From contig NC_026657.2 in assembly GCF_000004075.3 (NCBI RefSeq), positions 9,238,001-9,302,000 of the forward strand: a stretch of 64,000 bases of DNA. The letters are read 5' to 3'. Below are positions 41,153 to 57,521 of the stretch, in pieces; position 1 is the stretch's first letter; each line of letters starts with the position of its first letter. The notes under the pieces are model-generated. The model had not been told where the DNA came from, made no database searches, and saw only the letters and a program-made list of their open reading frames with translations. The DNA comes from Cucumis sativus (Eukaryota; Streptophyta; Magnoliopsida; Cucurbitales; Cucurbitaceae). The position numbers and the translations under genes are program-made.

Positions 41153-43868
41153 GGCAACGAAAAAGCCTAATTTTAATTTATTGCATATGTGGAGGAGGAG
41201 GTAACCTATTGAATTGAGACACCTATGCTACCAAAGATGGACACTTTCATTCTTCTGCTACCGCTAGATTACCTCTCCCTCGACTAATCTTATAAGATAA
41301 TCGACTAAGTTTACAAGATAAAATCTTTTTGCTCGTACCCTTCATTTTAATTATCAAGTTTTTATCATTTTTTTAAATTATTGTTTCTTTTCCTTTTGAG
41401 TACATTGAGTTGGAGAATCACGTTAAAGACATGTAATTGTTAGTAAAATTATAGTTGAGTTATGTTCACTTTGACTTTTTGACTATTATTAATATTTCTA
41501 GTATTATATGGCATACACATCCTTTTAGATTATGCAATACAATATTATTGTAAGATAGGCTACATATATTATTGTAATATATGCTATATTAACTGCTCAA
41601 ATTCATCCATACCTTGTTATATTTTGGCGTGAAGGTGAGAGATTAAAAAAGTTTTGAGAACTTTGAAATAAAAGAGTTAAAGAGAAGGTGAAAAGTTTAA
41701 GTATGATTTATAGAAGTAGGGAAAATGTTATTAAATCAATGGTGCATTTTTAAAAATTCATTCGTACACTGAATTTTCATCTTTCTTACATAAAAAAAAG
41801 GTGGTATTATTAATCAAATTCCAAGGGCAATTACTTTGCAATTGCTTAGCTTTTATTTAGTTTTTGAAAATATTAGTAGAAAACATCACAAAATAGATAA
41901 TAAAACAAAAATTTTTAAGGGAGAATAAATGTTTTTTTATTACTCAACAATTGAATGATAAGAGATTGAGCTAAACAAACAACAATATTTTTGTATATTC
42001 ATATTAATAGTGTCATAGTGTTCATTTTGAACATAAAATTCATAACTTTATTTTTAATTTTATTACTTTGTACCGATATATACAAGATGAAAAAACCTTT
42101 AGAAAGAGAACTTCACTAGTTATGATTAGCAAATAAACCCTACCATCAATGAACTTAAGAAAATACAATGAATAGATCTAAATTTTACTATATGATTCTA
42201 TGTTAAGGAAGTTTGTATAGTTATGTGAAAACTATAGGAAAGATCTACAAAACAATATTGAATAAGAACAATACAAATACCAATATCTCTTGAGAAAGAC
42301 CTATAAAGACTAAACAATTATTTTTCTATTGCCCAACACCCAAAAAAACATCATTATGTTAAAAAAAGTATAAAGGAGCTAATAAGAATTTAGGAGCTAA
42401 TAAAAAAACAATGGTGTATGCTATTCCCAAAATATGAGAAACCCTTCATTAAGAAACATAGCAAACCTATTGATTATATTGTGTTCCAAAAGATCTCTAA
42501 ATCTCCAATTAAATAGCTATTTATATGTACACCCTTGTCCAAGTCGACTCCTACTTTAGAGTACTGTTTATCTAATAGAACACAACCACTAATTGGATCG
42601 TGAGATTGTTGTTACCGTTGATCAATCTAACAACCATAAACTCAAGTTAAAGATTATCAAGATTCTATTTTTTGGTTAGGTGTTACTTTAAGCTTACTAT
42701 ATAAAGATTTGTCACCTTTCTCATATGAATGTTTAAACTCATTATTTGTTTGTATGTATGTTTGCACGGTCATGATTTTATTTGATAGTATTCAGTTTTG
42801 CACAGCCATAATTTTATGCATGTATTTGATACTACTTATACATTTTTATATTGGTATAATGTTTGTTTTACTTTAAATATAACATAAACTCTCACTATAA
42901 TTATATTTTGTTTTCATCCAAAATGTCTCAGGCCATATAAAAGGTTGTTTTAACTCGTATGCTAAGAACTCTTTATTCATGTAGTTGATGTGTAACGCTG
43001 GTCACAACTCCTCCAACTCGTTCATTGGTTGTGTCTATCAAATTAATAATATCAGAAGTGCATTATAAAATTTAATGGTGTGTGAAACTGATATTAGCCA
43101 ACCAGTCGTCACATATACTCTAAACTAAAGAATAAATCAAAACTAAGCACTTGTAAGTTTATATATATATCTATATATATATGAATGGTAGGATGAGGTG
43201 TGTTGTATATATCATCACCAAATAAATTTCACTTCATATTCATAGAACAATCATACAAGGACATCTTCCCTTTATTCTCTTTTATCCCGTCCTTTTTTAA
43301 TATTGGATTATGGCAACATATACACGTGGCCAGTGAAGTAAAATTCCTAACATTCCTCAGCCAGAAAAAAGAAAAAAAGAACTACCAAAACCAATAATTG
43401 GAACTTGAAACAATTTGAACAAGCAAACATAACTATTGATCTCTTCCTGGAAAGTAACATTAAAATTGCATACTGCATAAAGATACAAAAGGAATTGGTA
43501 AAAATAAATGAATAAGAGGACAGAAAAAAGCATCTTTGAGTTTCAGCAGGGTCCCTTCACCTGAAAAAGATTTTACCTGGAAGGTATATTACAACTGTCT
43601 CAAATGTATTAACAAATTCCTAGAACGAAACAGGCACCATTGTAACCAAGAAAATTCATGGAGGTTTCGCTTCCAACCAATGTTTTTTGGAGATTTCATT
43701 AAATTTTATAGTGTGGACGAACCGAGCCAACTAATGATCGAGATACACATATACATGTTCAATTGATATAAAATACCATAGAGCTGAGGCATTTTACAGA
43801 AGATACATAGGGTGTTGTGTTGACCATTCACACGGTCACTAGTTACCCACATTGATCTGTATCCTTTT
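41153..43868. other. AT-rich intergenic region
   Basis: Between the promoter of the C2H2/EAR gene (-) and the 3' side of the kinase gene (-). No supported gene, RNA or element. Only short AT-rich frames and a TA-rich tract near 43160-43182. Confidence 0.5.
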
Positions 43869-48738
<4,870 letters not shown>

Positions 48739-49197
48739 GACCTAATTAACTAATCCACCAAGCTCGCCCTTTATATATCAATCAACTCAAAATTTAGTCC
48801 ACCATACAAAAAAAAATATGCTTCCTCGTCAGACAATTCCTTTCCCAATACAAGTACAGCGTCGATTCTTAATTCAAAATCATCAAACACTGCGTCTGAA
48901 TCTCTGATCCACACCTTCCAGGCAGATGATGTTAATGATCGGAAATTCCATTAAAAGGAGAAATCACGCAGAACAAACGACAAACAGCATCCTTAATGAA
49001 AAGGTGAGAACACACATTCCCTGTACATAGAAATAGAAGTTTAAAATGTGGGAAAGGAATGAAAACGCATGAAAAAAGGTAGATAAACGAAATGCAATTA
49101 CATGTGGAGGGGAAAAATGATAAGAACAAGAATGAGATTGGAAATGGGAAAATATTATTATAAGGGGAATGTAAGGGGGGGAAAGAAAAAGAAAAAG

Positions 49198-49203
<6 letters not shown>

Positions 49204-49244
<41 letters not shown>
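49204..49244. repeat. (GA)n microsatellite in kinase 5' leader or promoter
   Basis: About twenty GA units some 470-505 bases upstream of the kinase ATG. On the gene's own strand it reads (CT)n inside a longer pyrimidine-rich stretch, as in many plant core promoters and 5' UTRs. A 5' UTR intron between here and 48738 is possible but not resolved. Confidence 0.9.
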
Positions 49245-49248
<4 letters not shown>

Positions 49249-52200
49249 AGGTTAAGGAAATATACTGAGATTGAGATCTTCGGATCTGAGTTTTTGGAGA
49301 AAGATGAAGTTTGTTGGGGGAATTAGAGGAGAATATTTGGTGGATTTTGACGGAGTGAAGAAAAGGAAGCGAGAAAATGAAGGAAAATGGATGAGAAACA
49401 AAAGTTGGATGATTGGGGGAACGGGAACGGGAACGGGAAGACAAAGACGAGGTGAGGTGATATTGTTTTTCTCTTTTTTCTTTTTTTCTTTTTTTCTTTT
49501 TTAAATATCTTAATAATTAATTATCATTTTCCTTTTATTATAATTAAAATACGCCCAATCTGGTGTGGATGCACCTATGATTTCACTCCTCCTATCGCTT
49601 TAAAAACATGCCACTTGTCCCTTTAATCTTTGCCTAAATCAAAATAAATTACACGCCTGTTGAGAAACATTTTCCTTTTTCCCTTTTTAAACTGTAAGCT
49701 TAGATTAATACGGGAAAAAATTATATCAATCATGCAGTTTTAAAAGCTAATTACTAAAATATACCACACTTTTTTAACTAATTATTCAAATATTGTTGTT
49801 CTTATTATTATCTTTTTCTCTTTCATTTTCAATCGATTGAATTTTATTTTTAAATAATATCTTTTTTAAATTAAATTTTATTTTATACAACAAATAAATT
49901 TTATTTCCTTAACAAAATTAAATCCAATGAAAAATATTATTTGTTTTAAAATAATTGGATTCTTTTTTAAATTTATTGAAACTATACGTTGTATTTTTAA
50001 ATTGATGAAATTTTGTTCAACATTTTTCTTTCATTTTTAAATTTATATTTACCTTAATTTTTTAATTTAGGTATATTTTAATATTGTAATCCACTTGTTT
50101 TATATTAATTGAAGGCTATAGATCTATAATATGTATTTTTGATGGAAAATAGTTAAAAGATGAAACAAATTGTCTGATACAATAATTTAACTATTTTTCT
50201 TTAATAAAAAATATGTACTAACTATTTTGTTGATTAAAATTAGTTGTTACAATTTTTTTTTGTTACCAAATTAATTAAAGTATTGGTTATATTTAAACTA
50301 TGTAATAGAAAAACAAGTTGAAAAGAAAATGGAGTGAGAAAAAAAGGTAATAGATTGCCCTCTTTTTTTTTCTTTATATTTAAATAGGACAAGTCTTTAA
50401 CACTCGTCTTCTTCTTTTTTTTTTTTTTTAATAAATGTCAAAATCAACAATATTTTAGTAAAAAGTTTCAAAACAGCAATTTTTTATAATAAGTTTTAAA
50501 AAATGCATTATTATAGTATTTTATTTACGCGTGTAAATATTCAATTTTTACTTTTCTGAAAAATAATAAAAGAAAGGACCAGTTTTTTTGCTTTATTAAA
50601 AAAAATTGTTTTTTTTAACTTAATGAAAAACAATGTACCATTCTTTTCTTTAGAATGAGGTACTTTTATTTACTTAAATAAACGTTCCAAGTGAAGTTAT
50701 TTTTTATTATATGATAAGGTTTTTTTTTATGGATAATTAGTGAAAAAATATATTCTCGTATGTTTTTGACGTATTATCAATCTACACACTGATATGATTA
50801 CATAAAAAAAAGTGACATTAGAGTTCATATTTAATAAGATTTATGAGTTTTAAAAAACTAAACAACTTAAATTAGGCAAAATGGGAATAATAATGGAATT
50901 AATGAACATTAATTTCTATTAAAACTAATGGATGAGCGTGAAGAAATTGAATATAGTCTAATTGGATGAAATTGGAAGCTTAGGATGAAAAATAATACGA
51001 TGTAATAATTTTTTGAGAAAATTTTTAAATTTTGAGTACAATCTAAATTTAAATTTATTTTTATTAATTTTTGTCTATAAGGAAAAAAAAAAGAGTCATA
51101 GTTGTATTTATTTCTAAACAATAAAAATGCAAAAGTAAGAATGAAGTTGACGTAAATACATTGAATTGATCGCATAACGATATCTCTTTTATTATTAGTA
51201 TTATATATTAATATTATTAATTTTGTAACCCAAAACAAAAACAAATTATAGCTATAGAAGAAATGGAATGGATACATATAATATATTAATTAACATCGAA
51301 AAAATCGTTGAAAATAACAATTTTGTCCTTTTTAAATGTATATAGCAAAGAGTAGTTCAGATGTTGTGTGCTACGTTGTTAGAGAGCACCAATAAATAAT
51401 TTATAAAGTTGTTGAAAATGAAATAATAATTAATATTGAACAAACATATATAATGATATCAACTGTTGTAATTAAGAAAGGAAAGCTAGGTGTTGGTTGA
51501 AAGGAAAGTATATGCTTTTCATGTTTTAAAAGAATCTATGAAAGAATCAACTCACCATCTTAATAAAAATCACTTGGACTTGTGTTTGATAAGTAATTAT
51601 TAGATAAGAGATCATTACAGTAGTGCAAATAATTCAATTTAAATAATTACCTGATTATCAGGCTATTTTTTTTTTTTTTTAAATGTCTTTGACTTGAATT
51701 TTGTTTTAGCTCTTTTAAAAAGATAAGAAAACTTGGAGTGAAAACACTGCATACAATTTTGGTTTTATATGTAATATATATATATTTTATCAATTTCAAT
51801 GATGGAAAGATTGAAAATATAAAAGGGGATGGAACTTTTTTGTTACACCATGTCAATCGTACACATTCTCAAACTTATTCAAAATTGGTTGTATTTGATG
51901 ATATAAGTTTGTGAATTCAATTTTTATCACTTGTGGATCTAATATTTACGATAATACGATTATTGTAAGCTTGAGAGACCAATTTTAACACTTGTACAAG
52001 TTTATATACCATATTGTTGCTTTTGAAAGCTTGAAGGTGTAATTGGAACAACCACTTATGGCTTTTGCAATCTGTCCCATAAGCTTTGAGATTCAAGGGG
52101 AGAAAAGTTACATATGAAGTGATGATGGAGGAGTCAAAGACAGCAAGTGATAGTTAAGGGACCAGAGAGGGGTTGGTCCCTCCCTCACAGCAGAATCCAA

Positions 52201-54153
52201 AGAAATGGACATCACCTATCAGAACATTTTTGACAAACAAAAAAAAGCGTTCTCAATTTTCACTATAGAATATGAATGTAAGAGAGCAAAAAGCCAGAAT
52301 GGAATGCTTTTATCAATCATAGAGGAAGATGAAAGTAGAGCTTGCTTTAACCACACAAAATCACTGCCCATTTCAAGGTTTAACTCAAAATTGCAATGTT
52401 ATGAATCTCTTTCAGGGGGTCTTTCATGACAATAGTTCATATGTTTAAAAAGATATTAAATGATACAATTCCTCATAACCTATAGTGTGAATGTTTTAAC
52501 ATTCAATCACGTAAAAAATGGAAGATAAACATTCCAAGGTTTAAATCAACACTAATGTAGAGTTCATTTACGAAGTACAACACTCAAATTGGATGCTGAA
52601 AATGAAGATGAGATCAAAATTCACTATACTAGGTCCGTCTATTTTGTACAAGAACTATGATTGAAATGAAATTCTCCTCCAGTTAAAGGTTTGAAATAAG
52701 CTTCGATTTGCGGGGACAATATTATAACTGACTAAAATCTTCACTAGTAAAAAGTTTCAAATATGCTACGATTCACAAAGTTAATATCATGAGTTAAGAA
52801 TGTCTAATCCATGTCATACATCATCGAGTATAGGTTCATACATTGTCAAAGTTGAGTAGATGCAGTCCTAGGTTACATGATAGCATGTGATCATAATATT
52901 GGTCCAACTGTGTATGGGTAGCCATGCCGACAAAATTTGCTCAATTATGTGGTTCAGTCTTGAGTTAATGTTTGTCTGTTGCATGACAAAATTTCATTTT
53001 ACTATATGTTTCCTCAGTATTTTTTAGGGAATATTCTCAGCCAGTTCGATAATGATAAAAACTAGGATGGATAAACCTGATTTAGCTCAAATTAATTGGT
53101 CAAAACTTTGGGTAAAGTGTCAAAATTTGGATTGAACTAGATGCTTTCCAACTTCAAATGAATCTCAAAATAAGTAAACTATTGGGAGCCTACATTGGTC
53201 TATTAGCAATTAGCCTAGTGTTATTGCAATGTCCTGATATGAACAAATATGAATAGCTTCAAAGAAATCTGAAAGCGTACCTTTGTCAGACTGATAGCAT
53301 GTGTGCTTGCATTTTCCAGTACATGAACCGTAGCTTTCGTTAGTGAAGGGACAAATAAAACGTTGAAACCAGTTGGACATTAAATGATGTATCGAATTGG
53401 CACAGGCCAATGCTGGACCCACATGTGTCTTGTTGACCCTTCACTTGAATCTGCTTTCCATTTTGTAGATGCACATCAAAGAACCGAGGGGCAAGAGTTT
53501 TAGATTAGGAGAGACACCATCTTGCCAAGCTAAAAAGCTTCCTCAAAGTTAAAGTTGGAAGCAGTTGCGTGGGCAAGTGACTTGATGGTCCTCCTCCTCT
53601 CTTTCGATACCAAGCTGAACATGGGAATTTTTTCATTATCAAGGACCATATAAACAAGACAACCCACTCGTATTAATTAGCAAGGGACGTATCACATAAT
53701 TCCATTGTGGTCCTGTTACAAGTAATCTCAGTAGGTATAGATTAATTCCAGAAATTGTGAAACCGACTTAGAACAATAATTAACTGACTGAACCAAATCC
53801 AGCATCCATAGCTATCAAATTAAGTTCATGTTCTTGTCGACAAAAAAACAAAAACACTTAATTCAAGGTGAAGCAGAATTATACATCAACAAATGGAAGA
53901 GTTCTCCAGACTATGACCGAAATAGATTTTTTACTTGAAATAAAGGATGAGAATGATAGATTACAGTAGAGAGTCCTGTAAATTAATTGGAAACTGATTC
54001 TTCATCAGACAGGAGCATTACAAGATAAAATAGTTCGCATTTCCCATTAGTCACTTTGTAGCAGAGTCATCTAACAAAAGAAAAAGTTTTTTGAGCCCAC
54101 ATAACGATCCAGAGTGTTACAACTCTAATTACGACCTCATAACTTCTCAAGTC
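49245..54153. other. Long AT-rich intergenic region
   Basis: Nearly 5 kb without a supported gene, from the kinase promoter to the 3' end of SF3B5. It contains many T and A runs. A small hairpin GGACCA/TGGTCC lies near 52160-52180. A 70-residue Cys-containing frame on the minus strand at 53210-53422 has no recognisable domain. Confidence 0.5.
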
Positions 54154-56014
54154 TCAATCATCTTCCCTTTCTGGAGGAAGGCCGCAAGGTAACAGCATTT
54201 TCTGTAAAAGGAACAAAAAATGAAAAAGGATGTTAAGAGTTACCTTTCTTTATCTAATTAAGTTGTAAATGAGATCCAGGAGAAACTATGAGGAAATTTT
54301 CCATCGCTTGATAAGAACGAAATCTAGTTACATGATGGGCACAGCCCCACATTTAAAAAGTGGTAGGACCATTTTATTCTAGACACTGCATGTTATGCAG
54401 AATGAAATTACTTGAGCTACTTAGCGAGTTAAGATAGAAAAGCCACACTGAAGCTAAAAACCGAAAAATTGAAAGGAACAACTCACCAAACAATCAAAGT
54501 TAAAATTACTAGGACATGAAAATAGGAAGCACACTTTATATGGGTGGAGGGCAGGTGAAAGTAAATAATGAACAGGTATAATGAATGTATGCAGAAACCT
54601 CAACAATCGTTGGCCTGAAAAAAGTATGAAGAGAATACCCATCTTTAATCGTTTTTCCTTTTGTTCTTTTTCAATTCTCAACTTTTTTTTAACTTGCAAG
54701 GGAAAAAGACAAATAAAAACAAAAAAAGTAATGACAATGTATCAACCTGCATAAAATTGTAGTGTTCCCTTCCAATGGATTCATTTTCTGCTATAGCGAA
54801 GTAAGCTAGAATGGGGTAGTGTCCAACATATGATGCATAGCTATCGCGTTGAATGTTCACAGCCCATTCACTGTACACACAGAGATGTGAACTGAGGTTT
54901 ACAAACTACCATGCAAAGCAATAGAAGATGAAAGCTCCAGAGGAATAAGGAAACTAACAATCTATTTAAGTCGGCATGCCCAGTTCCCACATATTTAGCC
55001 TGCAGGTGCTCAAGCTGGGAATTGATGTTAAATCTATCGCTGGCCTGCATTGAATATCAGAAACCAATATTAGCGCCCACTTAGGCAACCTCAAGCAAAT
55101 ACAGGAAGCCATGATCGGACTTAGATTTAAACAATGGATTGCTAATTCAGAGGTTATCGCCAGTGTTTTAAAAAACCCACCCAGGTACACGCCTGCGCCC
55201 TAGGCGCAAGTCTGGCACCTTGTCTTGAAATGGGGAGGTGCACAAAATAAGGCACACAGCTTACGTTAGGCCCCAAGACCCGAAGTCCTGGCTCTTTTTC
55301 ATTATTTTGTTAAATAATAACAATAATTAGGGTTTTCCTTCTTTATTAACTTAAAGATCAAAATTAGTCTAAATTCACAATTCTTTGTGTTTAATTTTTT
55401 TTATCTTCATATTCCCACTTCAATTATGCTTTGTATATGGAAATTCATCCATTTTTGCTCCTGTGAGCTTAAGTCTCAAAAGACTATTGCACCTTAAGCT
55501 TCAAAAAAAAAAAAAAAAAAAAAAACACTGGTTATCACTGCATATGACACTAAAAACCATCCGAATAATCAATAAACTAAGGGCTCAAAACGGTATCCTT
55601 TCCTAGGAATCAAAGGATTTTTGAAGGAATGTATGTAATTCCCGTTCTTGGTTGTTCACTTCAAGCAGAGCTGATTTTCACGATTGCATCATAGTAAAAG
55701 AATTCGTATTCTTCAAATGGCAACTAAAAATAAACAACCTTAAACGCTAATCATAAACGATAATTACTCAAATTACTCAAATTCCTAGAATTCATCAGCA
55801 AAATTCAGAGCAAAGAAAAATCCCCTATCAACTAAATGGAAGAGTCGAATATAAGTAGGAACAAATATATAAATCAGCATGCACGTTCAGAAAAGAAATT
55901 ACATTGAGTTCTAGGGTTTAGGAATTACTGCTGAAATGAATTAACAAAAAATGGGAATACATGAGTAGATGACACATAAAACAGGAGATTTATGAACAAA
56001 AAGCGCACCTGCAT
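54154..56014 (-). CDS. SF3B5: Splicing factor 3B subunit 5 (SF3b10)
   Basis: Minus-strand exons 56014-56009 (ATG CAG only), 55044-54959, 54870-54747 and 54201-54154 (TGA) encode 87 residues, against 86 in human SF3B5. The protein is colinear with the family: ASDRFNINSQLEHLQAKYVG, GTGHADLNRFEWAVNIQRDS, YFAIAENESIG, FMQKMLLPCGLPPEREDD. It is a subunit of the SF3b complex of U2 snRNP, which helps recognise the branch point. The last bases of intron 1 also read ATGCAG directly before codon 3, so an unspliced leader starting at 55050 would give the same protein. The upstream exon is preferred because its ATGCAG is followed by a GT donor and lies after a typical 5' leader. Intron 1 contains a hAT-type MITE. 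The gene is next to the CK1-like kinase, as in Arabidopsis. Confidence 0.92.
55161..55530. mobile_element. hAT-type MITE in SF3B5 intron 1
   Basis: A 370-bp element with short terminal inverted repeats, CAGTGTTTT at the left and AAAACACTG at the right. It is flanked by the 8-bp direct repeats GTTATCGC (55153-55160) and GTTATCAC (55531-55538), which match at seven of eight positions. The 8-bp target duplication and CA...TG ends are typical of hAT elements. The interior has a GC-richer block with GCGCCCTAGGCGC, common in plant hAT MITEs, and a long A run by the right end. No coding capacity. Confidence 0.75.
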
Positions 56015-57007
56015 GTTCGAATTGGGGAAGAAGCGATGGGAGCAGAAAAATGGCGCGACCCAATTCTTAAATTCACTACGGAACGAGCAAAGGTCACATA
56101 TGATAGGGGAATTGACAAAAATAGGCCAAAAATGGGGTAGAAATAGAGTTTTAGGATTGATTGTAGAAAAGTTGAGATTTAGGATAAATTGGAGGTGAAA
56201 TGACGAAAATACCCTCTTTTATTTTCCTTCCTCTTTTCTTCTTTTTCCTTTTCTTCAACCCGAAGACAGAAGGCCGTTCAAAAGAAAAACGTAAACTCGC
56301 ATTTGAACTCTCCCGCGTCTGCAGTTACCCTCTTCAACTCTCTCCCGCCTCCGGTGAACGTTTTTCTCTTCCGTCCATTTCTTCTCCACTTCCATCCATT
56401 TCTTCTTCACGACTCTCCGCTATATTTTCCGATTTCAACTTGTTCACCGAACGTCTCCATTTCTTCTGCACGGGTCTCCATTTCGACTTCATCTCCGGCG
56501 GACGCTTCTCCACTTCCATCCATTTCGATTTCAGGTTTGTTTTCACCGGACCTCTCCATTTCTTATCCACTCCTCTACATTGGCAGTGCCGTATCCATCA
56601 TCTTTGAAGTCAAGTGAGTAATAAAATCTCAGTTTTTTTTTTAGAGTTAGTCTGTTGTAGCTTATTTATTATTACAGTATTCCATCTTGTTTGTTTAAGT
56701 TGTCTGTTAAGATGTGAGTTTTTTGTTTTTGGCACATTTTGGAGAAGAAATGCATGTCATATGCACACAGACATAGAGAACCGTGGGAGCCATTCTGTTT
56801 TTAGGAAGAAAAACCATTTCCTTTGCAATGTACTGTAATAATAGAAAAACCATACCTTGGAGTTTAGAACTTGAATTCGAACATATATTTGGTATCCCAT
56901 ATAAACTCTGCAAAGTTACCAGTACAATAGATATGTGCTAAACATGCATTCTAAATATTGTATTCTAAAGACATTATCATAAGCTGCATTGTTGAAAGAC
57001 CATTTCC
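56015..57007. other. Region between SF3B5 and the Ulp1 gene
   Basis: The left part is the SF3B5 promoter and leader. From about 56200 to 56610 there is a pyrimidine-rich stretch with many degenerate CTCCATTTC/CTTCTCCACTTCC units. It is open in two overlapping frames but of low complexity, so I do not call a gene. It may be leader or terminal sequence of the adjoining transposon; its outer boundary is not identified. Confidence 0.4.
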
Positions 57008-57440
57008 TTTGCCTTGAAGTTTTCCATCATCTCTCACCTATCAGCACCTATCTCTCACCTTCCAAAATTTTGAGTAGAAGTCCCAATATAAGAGTGTTAA
57101 CTTCCTAAACCGTTTAGAATGCATGTTTAGCTAGTCTACTAGGTGTTAAGGCTATAGGGTTAGCAATTGTATTAGACTTAGCAACTTTGCCTTGAAGTTT
57201 TCCATCATCTCTCACCTATCAGCACCTATCTCTCACCTTCCAAAATTTTGAGTAGAAGTCCCAATATAAGAGTGTAAACTTCCTAAACGGTTTAGAATGC
57301 ATGTTTAGCTAGTCTACTAGGTGTTAAGGCTATAGGGTTAGCAATTCTATTAGACTTAGCAACTTTGCCTTGAAGTTTTTCATCATCTCTCACCTATCAG
57401 CACCTATCTCTCACCTTCCAAAATTTTGAGTAGAAGTCCC
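57008..57440. repeat. 178-bp tandem repeat, about 2.4 copies
   Basis: Units start with TTTGCCTTGAAGTTTT at 57008, 57186 and 57364 (period 178 both times). The third copy stops near 57440. The first two copies differ at only a few positions. The array ends about 80 bases before the Ulp1 gene's ATG, so it lies in that gene's promoter or leader. Confidence 0.92.
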
Positions 57441-57521
57441 AAGATGCTAGTGCATCCATGTTAAGTAAGTCTCTTATGCAATTATATTTAATTAGTTTTT
57501 TTTTTTTATGCAGGTCTCAGT

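Noticed and set aside
49102-49504. Frames across the GA repeat with Arg/Glu repeats
   Set aside because: They are products of the microsatellite in the kinase leader, not a gene.
52140-52185. Small hairpin GGGACCA...TGGTCCC considered as a microRNA precursor
   Set aside because: The stem is only about seven pairs and matches no plant microRNA I know.
53210-53422. Possible small Cys-rich peptide on the minus strand
   Set aside because: No signal peptide, no family cysteine spacing and no promoter or splice support.
56200-56617. 135-codon and 104-codon frames in a pyrimidine-rich stretch before the MULE
   Set aside because: Both frames overlap and consist of degenerate CCATTTC/CTTCC repeats, so coding is not supported.
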